DNA from: Halopiger xanaduensis SH-6
GTDB lineage: Archaea; Halobacteriota; Halobacteria; Halobacteriales; Natrialbaceae
Reading direction: 5' to 3'
Length of the DNA stretch: 64,000 nt
Assembly (NCBI RefSeq): GCF_000217715.1
Contig: NC_015667.1
Location: forward strand, 1-64,000
This document shows, in pieces, positions 10,801 through 18,460 of the stretch. Every line of letters begins with the position of its first letter. Position 1 is the stretch's first letter. The position numbers and the translations under genes are program-made. The notes beneath the pieces are model-generated. The model made no database searches. It saw only the letters and a program-made list of their open reading frames with translations, and was not told the origin of the DNA.

Positions 10801-11661
10801 GAAGAGAAGGAGAAAGACGCGGATAACATTGATTCGCTGTTTGGAAATATGGGGTCCGTAGAGTCAGAAGAGTCAGCCACAGAAGAGAAGACGAACGCCG
10901 TCGACGAAAACGGATCGTCGCCAGTACAGGCAGATGGCGTAACCGTCTCCGATGACGAGCTCCGACGGCGCGGGCTCACTCACGACGACATCCGGTTCTT
11001 GACTCGCGTCCTTGATGTGATGAACAGGGACGCACCGAATCACGGACTCTTGGATTCAATGAGTGCGTTCAAGGACGACTTTGATAACTTGGACGTACAG
11101 CGGCTCATCGACCAGAACCTGCTGGAAGAAGGACGAGCCTGTAGTCGGAAGTACTACACCGTCCTTCCGGCAGGGCGTGAACTGCTCGGCCAGAAGCTCA
11201 AAGTCGGCCCTGGTCAGGGAGATATCGGCGAGAAGACGCCGCACAAGGTCGGTGTGAAGCTGCTCGAACTATGGTTAGAAGCGCGCAACGACGTCGTGCA
11301 GGTCGAACCCTACTATGAATACGACGAGGAGACGGTGTTCGACGTCGCCGCCTTCGACGCTGACGGAGAACTCATGTGGGTCGGTGAAGCAGAACTCCCG
11401 AGCAACAACAAACATGCGCCGGTCGACGACTACGACAAGCAGAGTGCGGTGGACGCAAACGCTGTCTGGGCATTCAATAGACGCGAGACAGCCGTTGAGG
11501 TGTTGGATCGGCTCGCGGAAGCTGACCGGATAGAAAACAATGTGAGTGGGCGTGCAGCCCGTCGCTTTTCGGATATTCGGGAAGCCGTCGAATCGTTCGA
11601 CGCAGAGGGGATGACGACGATTCGGAGCTTCAACAAGCTCGATGAGGGGTTCAATCCATGA
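7855..11661 (+). CDS. VirD4/HerA-like coupling ATPase with nuclease-like tail
   Basis: This 1268-residue protein is the probable coupling ATPase. It has a long N-terminal region, Walker A STGAGKS (about 506-512), a downstream VDPKGD strand as in TraD/VirD4 proteins, and Walker B LIIEEA with E779-E780. After a low-complexity linker (about 900-1030) comes a winged-helix-like segment (about 1039-1112). A final domain contains D1163, then GEAEL with E1178 and E1180 and a later lysine, which resembles the D-(x)n-E-x-E/K core of PD-(D/E)xK nucleases. ATG 7855 overlaps the preceding stop. The upstream in-frame extension to 7552 is arginine-rich and is a shadow of the VirB4-like gene. Confidence 0.75.
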   Translation: MAEYLRVTPTSERLDPESIPRILDSLHKLTTPDSSGLGAKLNPLRSETPLRFEFLAISDGPDEPVEFFYGADAHLDTLEKRLRSIYPATFDIERVDVDVAARLIQPVEFTPQEFVEHYEAGELQYEFGSAEQYDHLDEEPADFESADADPVVDGGTISTAIPDHHVIAGESVLELATPETLPEDKEKPPIEKPTMTPDGMILARPAPGAVSPLGVRWCGSASRKQDWMTSLTPFTVEETNGDLSSVDQPGAALASLIDHLMEATAPTAFQVVFQRRSSWQSDAEVRKEDLVDGRDTFFQEVVGSLLEVEEQRSDQDERQLSEAVEKRIKSIDAKNAKRSFTVNIRAIGVPTDDTRDDLDGRMDSLLPVFDPLDGPFYEVEGKRLRDSGFREKTKEKKARAALQRLLNRGLTTGRGKTRPELVLCGTELANFVLVPSSEQLTVEGIRGTRAEQQSRNPLPCPNPDLIQQFQEGMAIGYALDENGEPRSDPIRIPPDLLTTHYGRFASTGAGKSKAIINDALSLRETTGGPVVIVDPKGDGMCENYLRCHYDQFGGLDDVYQFRVPEILPAFSFFDIRPALEAGRNREDAIQDKVDHFHDILRMIMGREQYGQAFVANEILSYLIKALFDEEYGSDVFGLDDLFAAALQMQREQTIPPVSADNRNVEESLTRHFAKDDHRFQVSMDAVGNRLDKLREDAHLRRIFSHVPKQDDDGEYVDNRFDFREFLDEDATILFDLGDLRPEAQRAITLLLLSNLWDAVQVRRRDGKTDYENLTNLIIEEAAPVASTKLVSEQLLPQGRSFGLSMGLVMQFPGQVRNRNERAYDEVLNNIKTKLIGNISIERDLAESLAHEDLSPTDLRNRVNTLPSGEWIAQLPSPSFGKTGPAPFSVKPLPIAAGHPESDEPLSVEQEDHFETVALPRLSERTQAQYGLAETPRESETADDEGWGSRSNAGQSTSAESANPVESTQSSFIGQAASGSAADEEKEKDADNIDSLFGNMGSVESEESATEEKTNAVDENGSSPVQADGVTVSDDELRRRGLTHDDIRFLTRVLDVMNRDAPNHGLLDSMSAFKDDFDNLDVQRLIDQNLLEEGRACSRKYYTVLPAGRELLGQKLKVGPGQGDIGEKTPHKVGVKLLELWLEARNDVVQVEPYYEYDEETVFDVAAFDADGELMWVGEAELPSNNKHAPVDDYDKQSAVDANAVWAFNRRETAVEVLDRLAEADRIENNVSGRAARRFSDIREAVESFDAEGMTTIRSFNKLDEGFNP

Positions 11662-12542
11662 GCTGGCGCCAAGCTACGTGCGAGGAGATTTACAGGTACT
11701 ACACGGAGGAGTTCCCCTCGTACGTCGACGAACTCCCGTCGTTCATCACAGCACAGGGACCGAAACAGTACGCGCTCGCGTTTCGAGAACCCCACCCGGT
11801 ACGGAAAGACGGAGTCCCGGATAAGGACTTCATCCGACGAGACACCTGGCAAACGAACACCTCCAGAGAGCGGACCTCAGCAGCATTCCACGACTTCGAT
11901 GATATCCTCGAGTTCATCCGCAATCCAGCACGGAATGACCCACTCGGCCGGAGTGACTTCGCACTCGCAGATCCCGACCTGCTCGAGAAACCAGATCCAC
12001 GCCCTGATGCGGTCTACTACGCCCTCGATCACTGGGAACGGCCGTGGGTGCTTCTCGTCGATATCGATGCGAAAACGATAGCCCGAGAGCGAGCAGCGCA
12101 AGCAGTGCTGGACGAGGACGTTACAGAGGACAGTGAGGAACTGCTCGATGCCGCAGGGATTCTCGAAGCAGACCCAGCAGGCTACCCGTATTCTTTCGCG
12201 GATATCGAACGGGCCATTGAGTACGGTTTCGAGGTGCGAGATATCTTTGAGAACGATTTCAACGCCGAGGATACGATGGTAGTGTACAGCGGCCAGGGCG
12301 TTCACGTCTATCTCCTCGATACCGACCCTGCTCATCGATATGACGCCAAGAGTCGAGAAGTGCTGAACGACCTTCTGCAAGAAACCTACGAGATTCCCAT
12401 CGATCCAGTGGTTACCGCTGACCGTCGTCGAGTCGCCCGGCTCCCCTACTCATTGCACGCTGACGTCTGCAGTATCGTCACGCCGATAGAGAGCCCGAGC
12501 TTCGACATTCGGTCTGCAATACCGGAGGTCATCCAGTCATGA
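11658..12542 (+). CDS. PriS-like archaeo-eukaryotic primase catalytic subunit
   Basis: The 294-residue protein has the three motifs of the archaeo-eukaryotic primase superfamily: a metal-binding DxD in LLVDIDAK (D135, D137), SGQGVH as the SxH motif (about 210-215), and a late D-x-V-T-x-D followed by R-x-x-R-L-P-Y-S-L-H, as in PriS. It would synthesise primers for replication or for second-strand synthesis after transfer. It overlaps the ATPase gene upstream and the PriL-like gene downstream by ATGA, so all are one operon. It is shorter than cellular PriS and its N-terminus is divergent, suggesting an element-encoded version. Confidence 0.75.
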   Translation: MSWRQATCEEIYRYYTEEFPSYVDELPSFITAQGPKQYALAFREPHPVRKDGVPDKDFIRRDTWQTNTSRERTSAAFHDFDDILEFIRNPARNDPLGRSDFALADPDLLEKPDPRPDAVYYALDHWERPWVLLVDIDAKTIARERAAQAVLDEDVTEDSEELLDAAGILEADPAGYPYSFADIERAIEYGFEVRDIFENDFNAEDTMVVYSGQGVHVYLLDTDPAHRYDAKSREVLNDLLQETYEIPIDPVVTADRRRVARLPYSLHADVCSIVTPIESPSFDIRSAIPEVIQS

Positions 12543-14050
12543 GTCAATCGACCCCTGTCGAGGACGAGCGTACCGCCTACCGCGTCGCGACACTCCCGCT
12601 TGAATACAGCACGACACGCATCAACCAGCTGTTTACGCGGGGCTACAATCGCTACATCATCGACGGCGAAGACCAACCAGAAGACCTGTTGAACGACCTC
12701 GAGCGATTCGGGACTGCGGCGTTCAAAGAAGACGTCAGAGCCAATGCCGCAGAGGATCCCTTCGTCGACGAGCCGGGAACACTCGCCGTCCTCGCGACGT
12801 TGAGCGCGATCTGTGTCAAGGAACATCCGAAGTTCGAGCACGCCCCGCCTCGAAAAGTGCAGGTCCTCTACGATATTCGCGAGCTCTACGTCAACAATCT
12901 CGCTTCCCTCCTTCGAGAATTCGGTGATGGGAGTCTCCAACAGGATATCGCAGAGGTACTGTACGCGAAAGATCCCGGAGAGGATGGTCCGCATCCCGGC
13001 CGCGTTTGTACAGGGATCAAGGAGATGCCGGAATTCGGTGAGGGGTTGTATCTCGAAATTCCGATGGCCGCGGCATCAAGGAAATGCCTCGTTCACGCCG
13101 ATACTGAGCCCGGAGAAGCCGGGGTACTGCTCACTCGCATCAAGAACAACCGACTCTACGTTCCAGTCGGTGATTTTGACACGAAGTATCGCGAGTACGC
13201 CAGACGTGCGTTCAAGAAGCTCCTGCGAGTTCAAGAGGAGAACCTCTCCGAAGACCAGCTGACGTGGCTAACGACGAATGAGTCGGCTATCACAGAACGC
13301 ATCGACCGCTTCATCGAGACGGGGCACCACGACCGAATCTGGCGAGACTGGAACCCTGGTGAACGGACCATCCGTGTACTCCGGGACGCGATTCAAGCCG
13401 CTCCAGATGAGGTCGCCACGCTGGGGGATTTCCACTCGGCGAAGGAGCTGTTTGAAGCAGTGGAGGCGTACGACCCAGAAGCAGACTGGAAGCGAGACGT
13501 GTGTAATCGTATCTCGAGTCCGCGAAGCCTCGGGAACCTCCTCGCATCCCAGCGCGACCACCGGAGCTTGACCATTCGAGAGCACGGTAATACGAACCAC
13601 TATCGGGTTCAGAAGTCTTCGTGTGGCGTCCAGCCCCTCAACGTCGAGACAATTGAGGATCTGTTCGAACTCCCCTGTATGGCCAATATGGCCGAACGCC
13701 TTCACGAGAAGAAGCCAGTCCGAAAGGACCTGTACAACTTCGCCCGGATGGTGATGTGGCTGCCCCAGTATCAGGACAGCGACCTCGAGACCATTGTCAC
13801 AGATCTCAAGGACGTCTTCTCGCAGTGGCCGTGGTACGATGAACAGGTCACCGACTACCAAATTCGCTACGAGTTCTCGAACACGATTGAAGGCGATACC
13901 CCGCTTCCGATGAACTGCGATAACGACGATATGCAGCGGTACTGCATCGGACAAGATGAGTGTCCATACTCAATTTGGGGGAGTCTCCCGTTCCCCGATG
14001 AGATGTACGATCAACTAAGTGAAACCGAGGGTAACAGAAACGAGTTCTAA
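12539..14050 (+). CDS. PriL-like primase large subunit with Fe-S cysteines
   Basis: The 503-residue protein is a divergent primase large subunit. Four cysteines (C380, C460, C469, C475) have the long-short-short spacing of the 4Fe-4S domain of PriL. The segments between them (NFARMVMWL, YQIRYEF, CPYSIWGSLPF) match the helical pattern of that domain. It is translationally coupled to the PriS-like gene, so the two probably form a heterodimer. The N-terminal half is helical and acidic, without other recognisable motifs. It is the last gene of the operon; a 0.5 kb gap follows. Confidence 0.65.
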   Translation: MSQSTPVEDERTAYRVATLPLEYSTTRINQLFTRGYNRYIIDGEDQPEDLLNDLERFGTAAFKEDVRANAAEDPFVDEPGTLAVLATLSAICVKEHPKFEHAPPRKVQVLYDIRELYVNNLASLLREFGDGSLQQDIAEVLYAKDPGEDGPHPGRVCTGIKEMPEFGEGLYLEIPMAAASRKCLVHADTEPGEAGVLLTRIKNNRLYVPVGDFDTKYREYARRAFKKLLRVQEENLSEDQLTWLTTNESAITERIDRFIETGHHDRIWRDWNPGERTIRVLRDAIQAAPDEVATLGDFHSAKELFEAVEAYDPEADWKRDVCNRISSPRSLGNLLASQRDHRSLTIREHGNTNHYRVQKSSCGVQPLNVETIEDLFELPCMANMAERLHEKKPVRKDLYNFARMVMWLPQYQDSDLETIVTDLKDVFSQWPWYDEQVTDYQIRYEFSNTIEGDTPLPMNCDNDDMQRYCIGQDECPYSIWGSLPFPDEMYDQLSETEGNRNEF

Positions 14051-14547
14051 CGCAGACAGTCGATTGTAAGGTTCCATAGCATTCTTCAGAAGACGGGAGT
14101 GTAACGGATATTGTAATCTCGTCATGCACTTTTCAGGCCTTGTATCGCCCAATTTGAGCAAAAACGGAGGAGTCAGTAAAATCGATCTCACCCAACCCAT
14201 CATTTGTCGTCAGTCAGTTCTGCCAAGTCTCACCTATTAGGAGAATTAAATTCGTTTGAATTCGAGGGCCTCACCACCTCGTCAAGCACAATTCCGTCCA
14301 ATCACAGTATCTTAGCACTCGTCGAGGACATCAGTAACGGCTGAGAACTGCCCGACGGGCCTCTTGCTAAATATACGCCCGTTTCAATGTTCTCTGCACC
14401 TCCAGAATTGTCCAAAGGAAGGCTAGGGTATAACGGTGCAGGCGCCGCTGGCTCTCTCAGGCCGAGGGGCCATCACAGGGGTAGCGGAAGTACAGAAGTA
14501 TCAGACTTAGCGCATAGGTTGACAAGGTGTGTTTTTGTGGTGTCTGT
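14051..14547. other. intergenic gap after transfer operon
   Basis: No gene is supported here. The first half is AT-richer (for example an AATT-rich patch near 14241-14263) and could hold the transcription end of the long operon. The second half becomes GC-rich and leads into the hairpin element at 14548. Confidence 0.5.
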
Positions 14548-14573
14548 CGCCCCCGCGAGGGGGTGGCGGGGCG
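14548..14573 (+). promoter_or_regulatory. 11-nt-loop hairpin, copy a
   Basis: The stem CCCCG/CGGGG (14551-14555 with 14567-14571, extended by outer GC pairs) closes the loop CGAGGGGGTGG. T-rich TTTTTGT lies upstream at 14532-14538. The ATG of the downstream (frameshifted) gene at 14596 is 24 nt after the stem. It is a member of the repeated family described in the findings. Confidence 0.65.
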
Positions 14574-14595
14574 CATCACGTGCCCCCGATAGATG

Positions 14596-15035
14596 ATGGC
14601 TTCGGAACGACGCAGCAAGACACGAGCAGCGGATCACGCAGGAACTACCACTGACGGTGAGGCGCGTGGGCGGACCTCGAGGTGACGGTTCCGACCGACC
14701 GGGATCACGCGTCGGTCGTCGCCCTCGTGGAATGTGCTCTCGTCGAACTCACGCACGAAACCGTGGGAGCCGTCTTCATCTCCCGGCAGGTCGGGCGGTC
14801 GACGCGGACGCAGTACGTGGCGGCCGACAACGTCGGCGAGCAGTTCCAGAAGCGGCACTTCGCCGACCGACTGGGCTGGCACGAGACCACCGTCCCTCGA
14901 CGAACCGTTCGCGACGAGCTCATCACTCAGCTCACGCGGTCGGCATCAACGACGGCGGAGCGGACAGGTGAGAGAGCAGCCAGCGAGCCAGACACCTTTG
15001 TCGTGAAGCCAGTTCGAGAGCTCCGAACGCCGTAG
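14596..15035 (+). pseudogene. small conserved haloarchaeal protein, frameshifted
   Basis: ATG 14596 opens a frame of only 29 codons (MASERRSKTRAADHAG...). The frame one base over, open from about 14661 to 15035, reads on smoothly as WADLEVTVPTDRDHASVVAL. A single-base loss in the G-rich run at about 14667-14672 would explain the break. If the second part is used alone it could start at GTG 14682 (117 residues). The hairpin element 24 nt before ATG 14596 supports that start. Function is unknown; the product is acidic with no membrane segment. Sequencing error cannot be excluded. Confidence 0.5.
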
Positions 15036-15044
15036 CGGTTAGGC

Positions 15045-15086
15045 TTAACCAACATTCCGAACCGATACCGACACGGTGTTGGTTAA
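15045..15086. repeat. TTAACCAAC inverted repeat, copy 1
   Basis: TTAACCAAC (15045-15053) and its exact complement GTTGGTTAA (15078-15086) are separated by 24 nt, so the half-sites are about three helical turns apart. It starts 10 nt after the stop at 15035. The same pair recurs at 19964-20004. It could be an operator for a dimeric or tetrameric regulator, or a terminator-like structure. Confidence 0.55.
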
Positions 15087-15217
15087 CGTTGGGGCTGGAT
15101 CCACTCCCACGTCCCCACCCACCGCCCGACTTCTCGAGTGAGTGGGGCCTAGCGGCCGGTCGGCTCGAGCGGCCGTCGCGACGGGTTTTATCGGGCCGCT
15201 ACTCCTCGAGAGCGAGT

Positions 15218-15763
15218 ATGGTCGTCGTCGAGGAGGTCACCAAACTGAGCGAGCGCCGCGCCCAAACCTCGTCCGAGGCGTTTCCGGACGATGTGCTGGC
15301 GTCGATTCGGGCAGCCGTCGATGCCGTCCCGGCAAGCGTCTTCGACGGCTCGACGAAGCACACGGAGGTCGGCGGGTTCGATGCCGCGATCGCTGACGGG
15401 CTCTCGCAGTACGAGTACGAGGGGGACGCCGCCGGCGGCTACAACCCGAACTGTAAGCTCTGATCGCATCAGGGGTTTAACTACAGCGTCGACCTCTACG
15501 ACGCCGACGCCCGCATCGCCATCGAGGTCGAGAAGAGCGAGCGGAAGAACGTCAGTGACGACCTCCTCAAGTTCCAGAGGGGGTACCGCACCCAGAAAGA
15601 CGGCCGGCCGAAAATCGAGTTCGGCTGTCTGGTGGTGCCGGTGAACTATCTGGGGCAGCATAACCTCTACCAGCACAGCCTGACCAAGCTCGACTTCATG
15701 AAGGGCGTCCTGTTCATCGACGACGTCGCCGTCATCGGCTATCGCGATCCACGACCTGACTGA
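15218..15763 (+). pseudogene. PD-(D/E)xK-like restriction nuclease, in-frame stop
   Basis: The frame beginning at ATG 15218 reads to TGA at 15461-15463 and then continues in the same frame to TGA 15761-15763, giving about 181 residues if the internal stop is ignored. The region after the stop has V-D-L-Y-D, then IAIEVEKSER, a D-(x)n-E-x-E-K pattern of PD-(D/E)xK nucleases such as those of some type II restriction enzymes. A CGA to TGA change would create the stop. No methyltransferase is adjacent. Likely a dead restriction-like gene; readthrough is possible but there is no evidence for it. Confidence 0.55.
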
Positions 15764-15788
15764 CGCTGTCACTCCCGACTGTTTATCG

Positions 15789-15809
15789 GCGCCGGGAGGC
15801 GTGCAGCGC
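15789..15809 (+). promoter_or_regulatory. 11-nt-loop hairpin, copy m
   Basis: The stem GCGC(C)/(A)GCGC encloses the loop GGGAGGCGTGC, with TTTAT just upstream. It lies 27 nt before ATG 15837. The closing pair is a C-A mismatch, so this is a weaker member of the family. Confidence 0.55.
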
Positions 15810-15836
15810 GTGACCATGAGTGCTGCGTGACCCATT

Positions 15837-16127
15837 ATGCCTGGTCCCGATCCTCACGACGACACGAGTCGCGACCACGAACAGTTCGAGAAAGAACAGC
15901 TCGCCCAGGACCGCGACGCCGCCGGGGCCGATACGGCGGACGTCGACGACAGGACGGCCCAGAACCTGATCAACGACCTCATCGACGCGGACGTCGTCAC
16001 TCCGGTTCCTGAAGATCGCGTTCTGGTTCACGAGCCGAGCGGCACCGCATTCGACTCATCGAAACAGTTAGCCGTCTTCCACCGTGGCTGGACGGCCGGC
16101 CGCGACGCCGACGCGGAGGGCGAGTGA
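15837..16127 (+). CDS. small acidic haloarchaeal protein
   Basis: The 96-residue protein is unrecognised. The middle contains DDRTAQNLINDLIDADVVTP, a short amphipathic helix-strand pattern, and the end is aspartate/glutamate-rich. It overlaps the next gene at TGATG (stop 16125-16127, ATG 16127), so the two are translationally coupled. It is preceded by a hairpin element. Small cytosolic proteins of this kind are common in haloarchaeal plasmids. Confidence 0.6.
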   Translation: MPGPDPHDDTSRDHEQFEKEQLAQDRDAAGADTADVDDRTAQNLINDLIDADVVTPVPEDRVLVHEPSGTAFDSSKQLAVFHRGWTAGRDADAEGE

Positions 16128-16462
16128 TGCAGCAGACCCTCGTCGGCTGTGCGTTCTGCGACGCCCCGCCCGGCACCGAGACTGGCGAGGCCCACACCTG
16201 GGGACAGGACAAACGGGTCACTCACCCGATCTGTGTCGACTGCGCGATTCAGACGGAGCCGGATCCCGACGAGCGCGATCACGTCGCCTGTGACAGCTGT
16301 GGGCTGGTCGTCGACACGCTCGCGGCACTGACGCGGTTCCGGGTCGAAGTCGGGCATCTGGAAGGTCCGTTGCAGCTGTGCGCTCGCTGTAATCCGGGTG
16401 GCCTCGCGACGTACTGGACGCGCGACCTCGAGGACCATCTCGTCGCGACGCCGGCGGAGTGA
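16127..16462 (+). CDS. double zinc-ribbon small protein
   Basis: The 111-residue protein has four cysteine pairs: CAFC, CVDC, CDSC and CARC. They suggest two zinc ribbons or one treble-clef-like zinc fold. It is coupled to the upstream gene by TGATG overlap. No catalytic motif is visible; a nucleic-acid or protein-binding role is inferred from the zinc motifs. The start is ATG 16127, the only one consistent with the overlap. Confidence 0.6.
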   Translation: MQQTLVGCAFCDAPPGTETGEAHTWGQDKRVTHPICVDCAIQTEPDPDERDHVACDSCGLVVDTLAALTRFRVEVGHLEGPLQLCARCNPGGLATYWTRDLEDHLVATPAE

Positions 16463-16510
16463 CCCCAACACTCTTTACTAATTCGCTGTAAACTGTAATC
16501 AATAACCACC

Positions 16511-17110
16511 GTGTCACGCACCTCAAACCGCGCCGACGGCGACATCGTCCAGGACTTCCTCTCGGTCGCGGACCTCCTCGAGAAACCACAGCTCGCCCAG
16601 CTGTACGCGTACCTCGCTCGGGAGGGGGAGGCGACCGTCCAGGACGTGATGGACGACCTTGAGCTCGCCCAGGGGACGGCCTACAGCTACGTCAACCGGC
16701 TCGTCGACGCCGGCGTCGTCGACGTCACCGACGACAAGCAGCCACGCCGGTACGCCGCCCGGGAGATCGACCTGACCGTGACGACCGCCGCGGGCGACCG
16801 CAAATACACGATCACGCCGGCGCTCATCGACGCCGTTGGCCGCCGTGAGACGGACGCCGACATCGACACCTACATCGACCGCCACGGCGTCGCCGGCCTC
16901 GCGACCGCGCTCACCTACGCCGTCGCTCGTGAGCGTGGAGAAGTGACCCACCGGCTGATGGCGGAGGATCTTGACATCTCGCCGCTGGCTGCGGAGATGA
17001 TCCTCCAGGCACTCCGGCCCGTCGTCCACGAACACTACGACATCGAGGAGGCAGGGGCAGGACTCGACGAGTTGGACATCGACGACGGCGACGGCGCTGA
17101 CGACGTGTGA
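16511..17110 (+). CDS. winged-helix regulator of a PIN-like pair, copy 1
   Basis: The 199-residue protein has a winged HTH in residues about 15-75 (LLEKPQLAQLYAYLAREG, then TAYSYVNRLVDAGVV as recognition helix), a beta wing, and a helical C-terminal half. GTG 16511 is the start; a TATA-like TTTACTAAT about 30 nt upstream would make the transcript nearly leaderless. The PIN-like gene starts inside its stop codon (GTGTGA). The second copy at 18461-19045 has the same layout, so this is a two-gene module in which it likely acts as antitoxin or repressor. Confidence 0.65.
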   Translation: MSRTSNRADGDIVQDFLSVADLLEKPQLAQLYAYLAREGEATVQDVMDDLELAQGTAYSYVNRLVDAGVVDVTDDKQPRRYAAREIDLTVTTAAGDRKYTITPALIDAVGRRETDADIDTYIDRHGVAGLATALTYAVARERGEVTHRLMAEDLDISPLAAEMILQALRPVVHEHYDIEEAGAGLDELDIDDGDGADDV

Positions 17111-17616
17111 GCCGGCTCCACATCGCCGACACCGGCCTGTTCGTCGCGATGGGACAGCCCTCGAACAGCCGCTATCAGGCCGTTCGGCGGTTCGCTCGCC
17201 GGAACGACGTCACATTCGTCCTGCCCGAACGGGTGTACGAGGAGCTGACCATCGACGAGCCCGACGTCGAGGCGCCACCCATCGACGCCGCGATCGACGA
17301 GGGCTGGGCGACGGTTGCGGCGCCGCTCGAGTTCTCCGAGCCGGTCGTCTCGCGGGTGATGGACGGCGTCCAGCGGTACATCGCGAACGCCGACGACCGA
17401 CCCGCCGACGAGGTCGAACGTGCCGACGCCGCCCTCGCCGCCCTAACTGCCCAACACCTCAGCGCGGGAACGGCGACCGAGGTGTATATCTACACGACCG
17501 ACGTCGCGGCCGGTGAAGGGGCCGAAACCGTGCTAGCGAGCGAGGGGTACGGTGACTCAGTGACGTTCGTGAATGGCTTTCGGTTCATTGAGGACTTGGT
17601 CGCAGGGGATAGCTGA
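17107..17616 (+). CDS. PIN-like domain protein, copy 1
   Basis: The 169-residue protein looks like a PIN-type ribonuclease: IADTGLF places the first acidic residue at D8, RVYEEL supplies the second conserved acidic helix, ERADAALAALTA the third and YTTDVAAGEGA the fourth. PIN proteins are frequent toxins that cleave RNA. The gene starts with GTG overlapping the stop of the wHTH gene. Lack of a close canonical VapC match makes the toxin role an inference. A paralogue lies at 19057-19587. Confidence 0.6.
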   Translation: MSRLHIADTGLFVAMGQPSNSRYQAVRRFARRNDVTFVLPERVYEELTIDEPDVEAPPIDAAIDEGWATVAAPLEFSEPVVSRVMDGVQRYIANADDRPADEVERADAALAALTAQHLSAGTATEVYIYTTDVAAGEGAETVLASEGYGDSVTFVNGFRFIEDLVAGDS

Positions 17617-18072
17617 CGCTTCTCCAGATATAGGCCTACTCTACCTGTAGAATCAGCCTGTACCACCAGAGATCTATTTCTGTTCTACTGGATTTTCGTT
17701 TTGATAGTAATGAGGGGCGTGGAGATCACCGGTATGTGGAACCGGTGATCCCCACCTCTCTGACGTTCGAATCGGTTAGTGTAGCACCGCGGACGACGGT
17801 GCAAGACGTTCGTCGGCAGCGAGGTGGGTCCTGAGGTGTGGGCGTGGTGGACGCAACTGATCTTCCCACCGCAATCACCCATTTTAGGCTGACCTAATGA
17901 AAATTTCCGGATACTAACAAGTACTAGTCTCGAGCATCTCAATGTCGAGAAGGCGATCTGTGGTCAGCTCCCGTTCTCATCGCTAAAGCTCTGGGTCGGC
18001 TTGCTCGTAGGGGTAGAAAACTCGGTCAGTTCGACACTACTTAAGAGATCGTCACGGTTGACGTTTAAGCGA
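17617..18072. other. gap with strong hairpin
   Basis: No gene is supported. The arms GATCACCGGT (17724-17733) and ACCGGTGATC (17741-17750) form a perfect 10-bp stem with loop ATGTGGA, extended by GTGG/CCAC after an A-C mismatch. CCCACCTC (17751-17758) can also pair with GAGGTGGG further downstream. This is one of five structured loci proposed as possible non-coding RNAs; a TATA-like AT stretch lies near 17690-17710. Confidence 0.45.
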
Positions 18073-18285
18073 GTGTGTATCTGCCTCGAGACGACACTTG
18101 AGCAGAAAGACGAGCGCATCGAGGAACTCGAAGCAGAGAATCAGGCCCTTCGAGAGGCGCTTACAGCCCGTAAGGAGCAACTCGAAGACCGTGATCAGTC
18201 ATCGGCGGTCGAGGACACTGAGGTCGCTGACGGTGCGGACTCGATCTGGAACCGGACGAAGCGGCTACTTGGGGGAGAGAAGTAG
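18073..18285 (+). CDS. short coiled-coil protein
   Basis: About 70 residues, with an uninterrupted heptad-like stretch rich in Glu/Leu (EQKDERIEELEAENQALREA) and an acidic then basic end (NRTKRLLGG). GTG 18073 is chosen because a TATA-like CTTAAG at about 18040 is 30 nt upstream, implying a leaderless transcript. The longer frame from 18001 would start inside the promoter. Function unknown; it could be a small oligomerisation or membrane-peripheral protein. Confidence 0.45.
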   Translation: MCICLETTLEQKDERIEELEAENQALREALTARKEQLEDRDQSSAVEDTEVADGADSIWNRTKRLLGGEK

Positions 18286-18460
18286 TTTCTGCACCGTTGG
18301 TTGGGTTTATCACCTCCAGAATTGGTGGAGAGTTCGAAGATGACTACACGCAGCTCATGGGACACCTTGGAGTCATCCAGAAGACGATCCTTCAGTTCTC
18401 AGGAATCAAGAGGCGGTATGACCCCAAGCGTTATTGCCTAATACACGAATCATGAATTGT

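Noticed and set aside
17760-17790. GTTCGAATC resembling a tRNA T-loop
   Set aside because: No matching acceptor stem, anticodon arm or D-arm can be drawn around it.
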